Below, piece by piece: positions 1 to 7,376 of a stretch of 22,434 bases of DNA. Made by a program: the position numbers and the translations under genes. Location of the stretch: IMG/VR virus record IMGVR_UViG_3300037141_000042, positions 1 to 22,434 of that record, one strand, 5' to 3'. The notes under the pieces were generated by a model. It worked only from the letters and a program-made list of their open reading frames with translations, had not been told where the DNA came from and ran no database searches. How positions within the stretch are numbered: the stretch's first letter is position 1; each line of letters opens with the position of its first letter. This stretch comes from a virus.

Positions 1-1
1 C

Positions 2-61
2 GTCACAGAAGAACTGAACCAGCAGCGCATCAAATTGGGAATCTCTAACAAAAAAGCGTAG
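2..61 (+). CDS. 3' end of an upstream gene (partial)
   Basis: An open frame enters from the left edge and stops at TAG 59-61. It encodes 19 residues ending in QQRIKLGISNKKA. The tail is basic and polar, as protein C-termini often are, and it lies just before the packaging genes on the same strand. Nothing about its function can be read from so short a piece. It could also be a chance open frame. Confidence 0.35.
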   Translation, partial: VTEELNQQRIKLGISNKKA

Positions 62-97
62 AATCATAAGCACTTCCTGAAAAGTAGATAGGTTTAG

Positions 98-580
98 ATG
101 GCAATTCGCAAAAAGACGGGCGGACGCAAGGCTGGAACCCCCAACAAAGAAACAGTTTCTCTTCAGCAGCTTCTTGACCGAGTGGGATGCGACCCCCGCG
201 AGATCATGGCGATGATCGCCTTGAACAAGCTGCCCTGCGGAGTGTGCAGGGGCACAGGGAAAACGCTTTACAAGAAGCCACTTAAGCCGAGAGTGAAGTG
301 TGAAAATTGCGGCTACGAGAACCCGGTTGCTTTTGTCCATTGCAAGGTTTGTGAAGGGCAGCCGGAAGTAGAACTAGCTCACCGCATTTGCATGTCCTGC
401 TACGGAACCCTAATGGAGGCGTGCTCACCCCAGCTTCGCGGATCGATGTGTGGGGAGCTGCTTCAGTACCAGATGCCGAAGCGCAAGGCCATCGAGCACA
501 CAGGGGCAGACGGCGGCCCGATCCAAGCCACAGTAACCGTCCGATTCGTGAAATCCCCCCATGCCAACGCAACCGATTGA
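98..580 (+). CDS. Small-terminase-like protein with a four-CxxC putative zinc-binding insert
   Basis: This is a 160-aa protein. The N-terminus (GGRKAGTPNKET, residues 8-19) and the C-terminal segment (PKRKAIEHTGADGGPI, about 127-142, then a short beta-like TVTVRFV) match the pattern of small phage proteins encoded just before the large terminase and usually regarded as terminase small subunits or DNA-recognition partners. Between them lie four CxxC pairs at C47/C50, C68/C71, C82/C85 and C98/C101. The first reads CGVCRGTG, like a DnaJ zinc-finger repeat. Two zinc sites are therefore likely. The small-terminase role is inferred from these end motifs and from position two genes before TerL. No strong ribosome binding site precedes the ATG. 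The next gene overlaps the end by 20 bases, suggesting translational coupling. Confidence 0.75.
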   Translation: MAIRKKTGGRKAGTPNKETVSLQQLLDRVGCDPREIMAMIALNKLPCGVCRGTGKTLYKKPLKPRVKCENCGYENPVAFVHCKVCEGQPEVELAHRICMSCYGTLMEACSPQLRGSMCGELLQYQMPKRKAIEHTGADGGPIQATVTVRFVKSPHANATD

Positions 581-755
581 AAAGGGACTAACACTTCGCT
601 TCGACCGAACGCGTCCCGTTGGCGATCGACTGGAAGTGATTTATTGGTGCTGGAAGCATAGCCAGTACGAGCATGATTGTACGGATTGCGCTCTTGACGC
701 TGAAGGGATACCTGGCAAAGACTCTTTTGAGCAATGCGCCGAGGGAGCTGATTGA
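561..755 (+). CDS. Small Cys/His protein of unknown function
   Basis: A 64-aa protein sits between the small-terminase-like gene and TerL, overlapping the first by 20 bases and the TerL TTG start by 3 bases (TTGA). It contains a compact Cys/His cluster, C30, H33, H38, C40 and C43 (WCWKHSQYEHDCTDC), that could hold one zinc ion. The rest is polar and shows no signal peptide or membrane segment. There is no clear Shine-Dalgarno sequence, so translation may depend on coupling to the upstream gene. I do not recognise the family. Its position suggests a packaging accessory or DNA-binding role, but that is only positional inference. Confidence 0.55.
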   Translation: MPTQPIEKGLTLRFDRTRPVGDRLEVIYWCWKHSQYEHDCTDCALDAEGIPGKDSFEQCAEGAD

Positions 756-2047
756 CAATTGAGGTTGAAGCCACTTTCCCGGAACCTTTCGAGTTTCTCT
801 TTGAACCGCATCGGTACAAGGGCATTCGAGGAGGCCGCGGCAAGGGTGCGTCGTGGAACATCGCCCGCGCCTTGCTGCTGATCGGCGCCCAGCGAGAGAT
901 CCGCGTTCTCTGTGCTCGTGAGACGCAGCGCTCGATCGCTGATTCGGTTCACGCGCTACTGGGTGACCAGATCCGAGCGCTCAACCTTCAGCACTTCTAC
1001 GTGATCACTGAGGCCCACATCCGCGGCGCCAACGGAACGGAATTCATTTTCGCCGGCCTGAAGCACAACGTCGCGAACATCAAGAGCCTCGAGGGCTGCG
1101 ACATCGTATGGGTCGAGGAAGCGCAAAGCACCTCGAAGAATTCGTGGGACACGCTCATTCCGACCGTGCGAAAGCCCGGCTCAGAGATCTGGATGAGCTG
1201 GAACGACATCTTCGAAACAGACGACACGTATCTCCGCTTCGTGGTCAATCAATCACCGGGTGCCGTCATCAAGAAACTGACTTGGCGAGACAACCCATGG
1301 TTCCCCGAAGTGCTGCGCATCGAAATGGAGCACCTGAAGGCGACGGACTACCAGGCCTATTTGCACGTTTGGGAAGGCGAATGCAAGAGCGCTGTGGAGG
1401 GCGCGGTTTATGCAAAAGAAGTCCAGCAAGCAGAGACTGAAGGAAGAATCACCTCGATCCCGTGTGACCGGACTCGTCCTGTCGATACTGTGTGGGACCT
1501 CGGCTTCGGCGATTCTACGGCTATATGGTTTGTGCAACCTGTCGGAGGCTGGTATCACCTCATCGACTACATCGAAGACGAAGGCCGAACCATCGAATGG
1601 TATCTGATCCAGCTCCAGCAGCGCGGCTATGTTTACGGCACCGACTGGCTTCCTCACGACGGAATCGACACGATCATTCACGGCAAGCTCGCCGGTGACC
1701 GCTCCCGCTCAATTGAGGGAATCATGCGCGCGGCGGGCCGAAACGTTCGCATCGTTCCTAAGATGCTGGTGACCGAGGGCATCAACGCCGCGCGGACGAT
1801 CTTCCCGCAGTGCCGCTTCGATGCGGCGAAATGCTACGAAGGGCTCAGAGCGTTGCGGATGTATCAGTGGGGACCGCCGAGCAAGCTGGGAGTTGCGAAG
1901 AGCGAGCCATTGCACGACGCGGCAAGCCACGGAGCCGACGCGTTTCGAGGAGTTGCCATCGCAGTGAGGGAAGAAACTATAGCGGAGCCGAGGAAGACAC
2001 CAGCACCGCGGCGAATCATGCCAGATGAATATTCGCCCTACGGGTGA
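752..2047 (+). CDS. terL: Terminase large subunit (PBSX/P22-type packaging ATPase-nuclease)
   Basis: This is the motor and nuclease that packages DNA into the prohead, 431 aa. An N-terminal ATPase domain has a phosphate-binding loop GGRGKGAS (27-34), a Walker B strand CDIVWVEEAQ (116-125, with E122/E123) and a coupling motif IWMSWND (146-152). WRDNPWFP (178-185) is typical of PBSX-family terminases (Terminase_3). The C-terminal RNase H-like nuclease begins at WDLGFGDSTAIW (248-259); candidate metal ligands are D249, D254, D303 (LPHDG) and D396 (HGADAFRG). The TTG start at 752 is chosen for its GAGGGAG ribosome binding site (741-747), five bases upstream, and its overlap with the previous stop. 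The lysine of the phosphate loop is displaced compared with the usual GGRGSGKS. The length is normal for the family. Confidence 0.95.
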   Translation: MTIEVEATFPEPFEFLFEPHRYKGIRGGRGKGASWNIARALLLIGAQREIRVLCARETQRSIADSVHALLGDQIRALNLQHFYVITEAHIRGANGTEFIFAGLKHNVANIKSLEGCDIVWVEEAQSTSKNSWDTLIPTVRKPGSEIWMSWNDIFETDDTYLRFVVNQSPGAVIKKLTWRDNPWFPEVLRIEMEHLKATDYQAYLHVWEGECKSAVEGAVYAKEVQQAETEGRITSIPCDRTRPVDTVWDLGFGDSTAIWFVQPVGGWYHLIDYIEDEGRTIEWYLIQLQQRGYVYGTDWLPHDGIDTIIHGKLAGDRSRSIEGIMRAAGRNVRIVPKMLVTEGINAARTIFPQCRFDAAKCYEGLRALRMYQWGPPSKLGVAKSEPLHDAASHGADAFRGVAIAVREETIAEPRKTPAPRRIMPDEYSPYG

Positions 2048-2050
2048 GGA

Positions 2051-2083
2051 AGCGCGGCGAATTACCTGCGAGCCCGCCGCGCT
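2051..2083 (+). terminator. GC-rich stem-loop after terL (possible terminator)
   Basis: Two perfect 9-base arms, AGCGCGGCG (2051-2059) and CGCCGCGCT (2075-2083), flank a 15-base loop four bases after the terL stop. No T-run follows, so it is not a classical intrinsic terminator. It may act with Rho, protect the upstream message from exonucleases, or mark the boundary before the promoter-like sequence at 2168-2195. Confidence 0.45.
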
Positions 2084-2167
2084 AGAATCGTTACGGCTTC
2101 GGGGGTTTCGGATCGTTGCGCATGGCAGTTATCCTTTCACGCATTGTTATATCACTTTCGTGGTCAC

Positions 2168-2195
2168 TTGCAAGCCATATGATTTCGTGTAGACT
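2168..2195 (+). promoter_or_regulatory. Candidate sigma70-like promoter ahead of the 2204 gene
   Basis: TTGCAA (2168-2173) and TAGACT (2190-2195) are separated by 16 bases and match the sigma70 -35 and -10 consensus at four of six positions each. The 2048-2203 gap is one of the longest non-coding stretches here and is visibly AT-richer near its end. A transcript from this site would begin within a few bases of the ATG at 2204, giving a nearly leaderless message, which fits the lack of a Shine-Dalgarno sequence there. This is a pattern match only. Confidence 0.3.
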
Positions 2196-2203
2196 ATTCC
2201 TAA

Positions 2204-2590
2204 ATGACAAACAGCTCACGTCGCGGATTCTTCGCCACAGTGGCAGCGGCTTTCGCTTTCGTCACAGCGTGGAGGTTCAAGGCGAAGCCGGTGACGGTGG
2301 CGCAATATACCGACGCGGATGACGCGCTTGAGTTCCCTCAGGGAGCATATTTCGAGAACTGCTTCGAAGTGAACCCGATGCGCCGCGAGGTCATCCCGGG
2401 CGTGCACAAGCGTTTCGACGTCGTATATTATCTGCCATACGGCTTGTACCCTCGTCCGATGCATGACGGGCCCTATCGGAACTGCAGCGCGATGCCGGAC
2501 GGACCAGCAAAGCCGTGGCCTCCTCCAAATTATGGCGCAGGTCTTAGAAATGGGACGATCAACGCTTTGCGCTCAGGAAAGGCTGTGTGA
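2204..2590 (+). CDS. Hypothetical protein with Tat-like signal sequence
   Basis: The protein is 128 aa. It begins MTNSSRRGFFATVAAAFAFV: a twin-arginine motif (SRRGFF, residues 5-10) followed by a short hydrophobic stretch, as in Tat export signals. The mature part is rich in Pro, Tyr and aromatic residues (YYLPYGLYPRP, about 84-94; KPWPPPNYG, about 106-114) and has two cysteines. I recognise no domain. No ribosome binding site precedes the ATG; a promoter-like sequence ends nine bases upstream, so the message may be leaderless. The stop codon overlaps the next start (TGATG), so the two are likely cotranscribed. An exported product in a packaging region is unexpected; the N-terminus could instead be a membrane anchor. 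Confidence 0.7.
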   Translation: MTNSSRRGFFATVAAAFAFVTAWRFKAKPVTVAQYTDADDALEFPQGAYFENCFEVNPMRREVIPGVHKRFDVVYYLPYGLYPRPMHDGPYRNCSAMPDGPAKPWPPPNYGAGLRNGTINALRSGKAV

Positions 2591-2919
2591 TGACTGAAGG
2601 CAAAGGGCACTCCGTCACGTTGACCGCGCACGGCGATGGGTCCTACTCGACCCAGGAGCACGGGCAGCCTGGCGAATATGGCGGCCCCGGCGGTCGAACG
2701 GGCAACAAGGAACACAAATCTTTCGGCGCGGCCGTCATGCACATGGCGAAGCACCATGCGACCGGCGATCACTTCCACGCCCAAGGTCACGACGAAGGCT
2801 TCACCGCACACTCGCTGAAAGAGGGTGGTAGTGTGAAAGGGCCAACGGAGCACGAGACCATCGGCTCACTCAAAAAGAACATGGCCTCGGCGTTAAACGA
2901 CGAAGGCGACGAAGGTTAA
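2590..2919 (+). CDS. His/Gly-rich small phage protein
   Basis: A 109-aa polar protein with 12 histidines, many in HxH or HH pairs (KHHATGDHFHAQGHDEG, about 53-69), and many glycines. The pattern resembles uncharacterised small proteins often seen between terminase and portal genes of podovirus-type phages; I know of no assigned function. The histidines could bind metal. The ATG at 2590 is preferred over the in-frame GTG at 2587 because it forms a one-base TGATG overlap with the previous gene, and AGGAAAGG lies upstream at suitable spacing. There is no signal peptide or hydrophobic segment. Confidence 0.7.
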   Translation: MTEGKGHSVTLTAHGDGSYSTQEHGQPGEYGGPGGRTGNKEHKSFGAAVMHMAKHHATGDHFHAQGHDEGFTAHSLKEGGSVKGPTEHETIGSLKKNMASALNDEGDEG

Positions 2920-2930
2920 GGAGAAAAACC

Positions 2931-3437
2931 ATGAACCCATTTGAACCAGGACTGCTTCCCGTCGCGCATCCGGCGGCGCCGAATCCCGTGAATCATCCAT
3001 CCATGCCACCCACCGCAGGACCGGCCGTGCAGCCTGTGGGACCCGTACCGGCCGGCACGGCGGCTCTGCCCGTCGCTCCTGACCAGACTGGCACAGCAGC
3101 CCTACCCGTTGCGCATCCGGCGAATCCGAGCGTCACGCCTCACCCGTTGGCGCCGAATCCTCCCTACATCCCAGTGAACCCGGGCAGCAAGCTAGCGGGA
3201 GTGATCGCAAAGCAGAATGCTGACCTCAAGCCGGTCGCGGAGGTTCGCAGACCGCGGGTGAACGAGATAATCTCGGTCGTGAATCCTCCGACCGCTCCAG
3301 GGCTTTCGCCGGCCATCGTGCGCTCGGTGAATTCGAACGGTTCTCTCAACCTCATCGCCTTTCTGCCGGCCGGAAGCGGAACGCAGGATCTTCTCAACGT
3401 GTTCGAGGGCAGCGATCCGGGCGACTGGAGCTGGTAG
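2931..3437 (+). CDS. Pro/Ala-rich repeat protein with conserved-looking C-terminal domain
   Basis: A 168-aa protein in two parts. Residues 1 to about 85 are a disordered-looking Pro/Ala tract with imperfect repeats built on LPVAHPA and PLAPNP. Residues about 105-168 form a compact segment (VNEIISVVNPP, AIVRSVNSNGSLNLIAFLP, ending GDPGDWSW-like as DPGDWSW) that recalls small phage proteins near portal genes whose C-termini end in aromatic-rich WxW. The function is unknown. AAGGAG (2918-2923), fused to the previous TAA stop, is a strong ribosome binding site seven bases from the ATG, so the gene is probably well expressed. The proline tract could act as a flexible linker or tether on the virion, but that is inference. 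Confidence 0.75.
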   Translation: MNPFEPGLLPVAHPAAPNPVNHPSMPPTAGPAVQPVGPVPAGTAALPVAPDQTGTAALPVAHPANPSVTPHPLAPNPPYIPVNPGSKLAGVIAKQNADLKPVAEVRRPRVNEIISVVNPPTAPGLSPAIVRSVNSNGSLNLIAFLPAGSGTQDLLNVFEGSDPGDWSW

Positions 3438-3438
3438 C

Positions 3439-3621
3439 GTGATCGAAATCAAACCTTCGCCCCGGGGCCTGGAGCATGAGCGCCTCGGTGTGCCCAAGGG
3501 CAAGAAGATCGGGCTCTCTGCTCTGATGTCCGCGAAGGCGCGAGACAAGAAAAGCGGCAACGTGAAAGGCGAGCGTCAGGATACCTTTGCCCTGAATGCC
3601 CGCAAGTGGCATCATGCATAA
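3439..3621 (+). CDS. Small basic hypothetical protein
   Basis: A 60-aa protein with a GTG start one base after the previous stop and a GGAG at 3427-3430 upstream. It is lysine- and arginine-rich in the middle (KGKKIGLSALMSAKARDKKS, 20-39) and ends in ALNARKWHHA. Short basic proteins with a similar K-rich body and an ARKWxH-type end occur beside portal genes in other podovirus-type phages, as far as I recall; none has a known function to me. It overlaps the next open frame by 26 bases. Confidence 0.6.
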   Translation: MIEIKPSPRGLEHERLGVPKGKKIGLSALMSAKARDKKSGNVKGERQDTFALNARKWHHA

Positions 3622-3979
3622 CTGCGAAGCAGGCTGCGGGCGCCCGGTTTCGGACAACAAGCTCTATTGCCTTGAATGCGACGGGAATCGTCAACGCTTT
3701 AGTGAGGCTGTTCATGGAGACGCTGTCATCTGCACGCTCACCCGCATCCGCTCCAAGCATGTGGACACGCTCTCTCGCGACTCTGACGGAATGGTGATTG
3801 CGCAGCGGCAAACTGCGATGGTTCTCGTGGGGGACGATCTGCGCAACCAAAAGAACCATCTATTCGTCGACGAGGACGCCGCGATCCGATTCATTCGAGC
3901 GTTGCATCCGATCTCAAAAGAGTTGGACGGCGAAAACATGATCGTGCCCGCCAACGGCAACATGGCCCTTCGGAACTGA
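3596..3979 (+). CDS. Cys-rich hypothetical protein next to the portal gene
   Basis: The protein is up to 127 aa. A second in-frame ATG at 3614 would begin MHNCEAGCGRP and shorten the overlap with the upstream gene from 26 to 8 bases; neither start has a good ribosome binding site, so the choice is open. The N-terminal part has four cysteines (CEAGC then, after 11 residues, CLEC) arranged like a small zinc ribbon. The remainder is a mixed alpha/beta-looking segment containing MVLVGDDLRNQKNHLFVDED. No family is recognised. The stop overlaps the portal ATG by one base (TGATG), implying translational coupling with the portal. Confidence 0.65.
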   Translation: MPASGIMHNCEAGCGRPVSDNKLYCLECDGNRQRFSEAVHGDAVICTLTRIRSKHVDTLSRDSDGMVIAQRQTAMVLVGDDLRNQKNHLFVDEDAAIRFIRALHPISKELDGENMIVPANGNMALRN

Positions 3980-6246
3980 TGGCCGAATACCCCAACCTGA
4001 AGGACGAAGACATTCCAGCATTCGTGCGCAGGTGTTGGGAGCGGTACATGGACTGTACCGAGGACGAGCGCGCCGCCGAAAAGACTTCCCAAGGCTTCTA
4101 CATCGGCGGCAAGCTGCAATGGCGCGAAATTGAGATTCAGCGTCGCGAAGCTTCGAATCGGCCATGGGTCTCGATTAATCGTTGTAAACCCGCCGTCGAC
4201 CAGATCGAGAACGAAGCCCGCAACAATCCCCCGGGCCCACAGGCTCACCCGATAGGCGGATCCGGTTCCGATGATGACGCAGCCGACATTATGGAAGGGC
4301 TGATCCGAGAATACGGTTTCCGCTGTGACGCCGATTCTGCCCGATTGCTCGCACTTCGCAACGCGGCGGCTGCGGGCCGTGGCTGTTATGAGATGGGCAC
4401 TGAGTACGCGGGCGAGCGGACCATGGAGCAGCAGATCGTCATCAAATCAGCTCCGGATTCGAGCCTCTATTTCTACGATCCCGACGCCCGGCAAATTTGC
4501 CTTGAAGACGCGATGTTTCAGGGCAAGGTGCGAAAGCTCACAGCAGAGCAACTTCGTGAGGAATTTCCCAACGCCAAGCTGAAGGTTTTGGACCGCAACA
4601 CGATGGGCTCCATGGCATCCTCAGCAGTCGGGTGGATGGCTGACGTGATCGGATGGAAGAACGATTTCAGCACTGCGACGACGTGGGTGGGTGGGCCGCA
4701 GGGAATCGGACCGTACTATGTGTGCGAGTTTTACATGGTCCGCATCGAGCAGCAAAAGCTCTCGCTCTGGACGGACAACATCCTTCGCTACGCTGACGAG
4801 GAAAAGCCCGAAGGTCAGACGGTAAAACTCAACGAAGCGGGCAAGCCGATCGAGCGCATGGAAACGCGTCGGATGATCAAGAAGTACGTCGTCACGGCTT
4901 TTGACGTTCTCGAAAAGACAGACTGGCAAGGTACGCTGATTCCCATCTTCTGGGTGCTCGGTCCCGAAATGTGGCGCGACGGAAAGCGCTATCGGCTCTC
5001 GCTTCTGACAAACGCCCAGGATTCGCAGGTGGGGCTCAACTTCGCCGCGACGTCAACCGTGGAGATCATGGGAGCCCAGGCCAAGAGCCCGATTATGGGC
5101 GCGGTGGGATCATTCGATGTCGCCAATGCGCAGGGCATCAACCCATGGGCCACCAACAATACACACGCCTATCAGTACATCGAGTACAAGCCCACATTCG
5201 CGGTCAACCCGATCAACAAATCGGAAGCGACGCTCTTGCCTCCACCGGCGCGGTTCACGTGGGAAGCTCCGCTCCAAAGCGCGCTGGAGCTGGCTAATTT
5301 CTTCGGTGAGCAGATCAAGGCGGCAACCTCGGTATTCTTCGAGCCGAGCCTTCCGAGTGCTCAGCAAGCTCAGAGCGGTCGGGCGATTCAGGCTCTGCAG
5401 CAGCAGTCCAATATGGGCACGGCAAACTGGCAAGCCGCGCTGCATCGCTGCATGTGGCTGGAGTTTCAACAGGCAGCAATCATCCTGCCTCAGATCTGCT
5501 CCGGCGAGCGCGTCAAGACAATCGTGCGGCCGGATAACCAGCATGAGATCGTGACGATCAACCGGGAATTTGGCGAATACGATCCTTCTCAGATCGATCC
5601 GAAGACCGGGAAGGCCATCGACAAAGACGGCAAGCTGGTGGCTCACAACCGTATCGGCGTGGGCAAGTTCTCGCTTCGTGTCATCGCCGGGCCGAAGTTC
5701 GAAGACCGCAACGACGAGGCCATGGAGGACTTGCTGGAGGTCGCGAAGATATCACCGGCGATCATGCAGAACCCGCAGATCCTCGCCAAACTGATCCGAT
5801 GGATCGGCAAGGGCAATCCGGAGATTGAAGGCGTGGCCGATGCACTGGTGCCTGATCCTTCGAAGATGACGCCCGAAATGATGGCCGGTCAGCTCGCCCA
5901 GGCCCAGAAGGTAGCCCAAGGTCAGCAGCAGATTATTGGGAAGCTGCAGCAGGTGCTTCAGAGCAAGCTTCCGCAGGTGGAGGCGGACAAGTGGAAAGCA
6001 GCACTGGACAGCTATACCAAAATAACCGTGGCAAAGATCACGGCGTCGAAAGATTCGGACAAAGAGCAAGCTAACCGCGAAGCGTCTTTGTTAGAATCAA
6101 TCCTTCAAATGGCGCACGAGACTTCACAACAAGCTGTTGACAACGAGCACGAAGCAGATCAGGCCACGCAAGCCCAAGGCGCGACGGCTGCCCAAGCCAC
6201 GCAAGCGCAGGCCGCCGACGCCCAACAGGCGCAACCCGTTCAATAG
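3979..6246 (+). CDS. Portal protein (P22 gp1-like)
   Basis: The portal is the ring at one head vertex through which DNA enters and leaves. At 755 aa this protein is close to P22 gp1 (about 725). P22-portal features are: an N-terminal helix-rich part, NRPWVSINRCKPAVDQIENE (60-79) followed by ARNNPPGPQAHPI, the DDDAADIMEGLIR segment (about 97-109), and ARLLALRNAAAAGRGCYEMG (about 121-140), matching the pattern where P22-type portals carry a glycine-rich turn. The last 110 residues are helical and Gln/Ala-rich, ending in QATQAQ-type repeats (about 728-755), as expected of a portal barrel. The start overlaps the previous stop. The scaffold gene follows after only seven bases. Confidence 0.93.
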   Translation: MAEYPNLKDEDIPAFVRRCWERYMDCTEDERAAEKTSQGFYIGGKLQWREIEIQRREASNRPWVSINRCKPAVDQIENEARNNPPGPQAHPIGGSGSDDDAADIMEGLIREYGFRCDADSARLLALRNAAAAGRGCYEMGTEYAGERTMEQQIVIKSAPDSSLYFYDPDARQICLEDAMFQGKVRKLTAEQLREEFPNAKLKVLDRNTMGSMASSAVGWMADVIGWKNDFSTATTWVGGPQGIGPYYVCEFYMVRIEQQKLSLWTDNILRYADEEKPEGQTVKLNEAGKPIERMETRRMIKKYVVTAFDVLEKTDWQGTLIPIFWVLGPEMWRDGKRYRLSLLTNAQDSQVGLNFAATSTVEIMGAQAKSPIMGAVGSFDVANAQGINPWATNNTHAYQYIEYKPTFAVNPINKSEATLLPPPARFTWEAPLQSALELANFFGEQIKAATSVFFEPSLPSAQQAQSGRAIQALQQQSNMGTANWQAALHRCMWLEFQQAAIILPQICSGERVKTIVRPDNQHEIVTINREFGEYDPSQIDPKTGKAIDKDGKLVAHNRIGVGKFSLRVIAGPKFEDRNDEAMEDLLEVAKISPAIMQNPQILAKLIRWIGKGNPEIEGVADALVPDPSKMTPEMMAGQLAQAQKVAQGQQQIIGKLQQVLQSKLPQVEADKWKAALDSYTKITVAKITASKDSDKEQANREASLLESILQMAHETSQQAVDNEHEADQATQAQGATAAQATQAQAADAQQAQPVQ

Positions 6247-6253
6247 GAGCTTT

Positions 6254-7255
6254 ATGGCTGACGAAGTAGTTACCCCCGCAGTCCCCCAAACCGAAGACGG
6301 CAAGATAGATTTCTCGAAGTGGGAGAAAGATCGCCCGCAGCGCGAAGCCGAGCGCGCCTCGAAAGCGGCTGAAGAGAAAAAAGGCACGGCAACGGAAGTG
6401 CCCAAGGCTGATGACAAGACCAAAGAAGGCGAGACGCCACGCCTCCCGCGGTCCACAGTTCGCGAGCTGAACAAGCTGCGCACGGAAGCGGCCGAAGAGC
6501 GCGGGCGTCGCCTGGCTCTCGAGGAGATGCACAAGGGAACGCCAGCCGCGGCGAAGCCCGAAGTGTCCGAAGATCCCGAGCCGCAGCGCAAAGACTTCGC
6601 CGACGATGCAACCTTCAACCGCGCTGCCGGTCGGTGGGATGCCAGGCAGGAAGCGAAGAAAGTGGTGTCCGCTAAAGAAGCGGAAACTTCCACTCAAGCG
6701 GCTCTTCGTGAAGAACTAAAAGCGGCGGACGAGAAATTCCAGAAGGACCGCGAAGCGATAGGCCCGGAGTGGGACGAAGCGCTGGAAGCATTGAAAGCGA
6801 TGGAGGCCGACGAGGAAGCGCCGACCTTTGTGATGGAGGAGCATCCCATCGTTTTCGGCGGCCTCGCAGCGAGCGATGTGCGCGCGCATGTGCTCGTATA
6901 TTTGGCGCGTCATCCGAAGGAACTCCAGCGGCTCCTGGACATGACCGCGACGAAGGACATGACCAAAGACCAGAAGGCCGCCGCGGATCGTGCCCAGGCG
7001 CGCGCTTTCAATAGACTTGAAGGGACCGCGGAAACGTGGTACAGTGCCAACAAGTCAAAAGCAGAGCCGAAGAAAGAAGCGGCAAAGTCCGAGACAGCAG
7101 CAGAGCGAGATGCAAAGTTACCGAAACCATCTGAAGCAGTGGCCCCTCGTGGGGGCGTTCCAACGGATGGCAAGGTCTCAATGTTTCTCGCGGATGGCGT
7201 GACTGTGAATCCGAGTTATTTAGCGGATTTCCAGGCAAGACGTTCGAAGCGGTAA
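6254..7255 (+). CDS. Scaffolding protein-like
   Basis: A 333-aa, highly charged protein lies between portal and coat, exactly where P22 encodes its scaffold (gp8, about 303 aa). It is rich in Glu, Lys and Ala, with long predicted helices and disordered acidic-basic tracts. It ends in a basic tail, SYLADFQARRSKR, which recalls the basic C-terminal helix-turn-helix that binds coat in P22. No sequence motif identifies it directly; the call rests on position, composition and length. The frame is open 117 bases further upstream inside the portal gene, but AGGAG (6245-6249) four bases before ATG 6254 fixes the start, and the upstream codons translate to an arginine/proline shadow of the portal's Gln/Ala repeats. 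Confidence 0.8.
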   Translation: MADEVVTPAVPQTEDGKIDFSKWEKDRPQREAERASKAAEEKKGTATEVPKADDKTKEGETPRLPRSTVRELNKLRTEAAEERGRRLALEEMHKGTPAAAKPEVSEDPEPQRKDFADDATFNRAAGRWDARQEAKKVVSAKEAETSTQAALREELKAADEKFQKDREAIGPEWDEALEALKAMEADEEAPTFVMEEHPIVFGGLAASDVRAHVLVYLARHPKELQRLLDMTATKDMTKDQKAAADRAQARAFNRLEGTAETWYSANKSKAEPKKEAAKSETAAERDAKLPKPSEAVAPRGGVPTDGKVSMFLADGVTVNPSYLADFQARRSKR

Positions 7256-7376
7256 AGCAGCAAGGGGCGCACGTCCCCTCCTGATAGCAGGGAAGCGTCG
7301 CCGATACCTCGCATAAGCCGGGTTCTCCGGTGGGGCGAACAACCGATCGTGTTTCACACTTTCAGGAGGTTCGCCT
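7256..7376 (+). promoter_or_regulatory. Leader of the coat gene with strong ribosome binding site
   Basis: This 121-base gap contains two small hairpins: AGGGG/CCCCT (7263-7267 with 7275-7279) and CCGG/CCGG (7318-7321 with 7327-7330). AGGAGG (7364-7369) lies seven bases before the coat ATG and is the closest match to the anti-Shine-Dalgarno sequence in the window. Neither hairpin has a T-run, so they are not convincing terminators. I found no clear -35/-10 pair. The strong binding site fits a protein needed in hundreds of copies. Confidence 0.45.

Noticed and set aside
2116-2322. 68-aa + frame overlapping the start of the Tat-like gene
   Set aside because: No ribosome binding site or protein-like composition; the 2204 frame has a coherent export signal.
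6163-6206. 11-base direct repeat (GCCACGCAAGC at 6163 and 6196)
   Set aside because: It only reflects the QATQAQ repeat in the portal C-terminus and is not an att site or mobile-element trace.
6137-6253. Arginine/proline-rich extension of the scaffold frame into the portal gene
   Set aside because: It is a shadow of the portal's Gln/Ala codons; the AGGAG at 6245 fixes ATG 6254 as the start, and no slippery frameshift site was seen.
6071-6697. Long - strand frame (208 aa) antisense to portal and scaffold
   Set aside because: It is a GC-codon shadow with an odd Phe/Arg/Leu composition, no ribosome binding site, and it opposes two well-supported genes.
7263-7330. Small hairpins ahead of the coat gene as terminators
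   Set aside because: Stems of 4-5 bases without T-runs are too weak; they are listed only as part of the leader.
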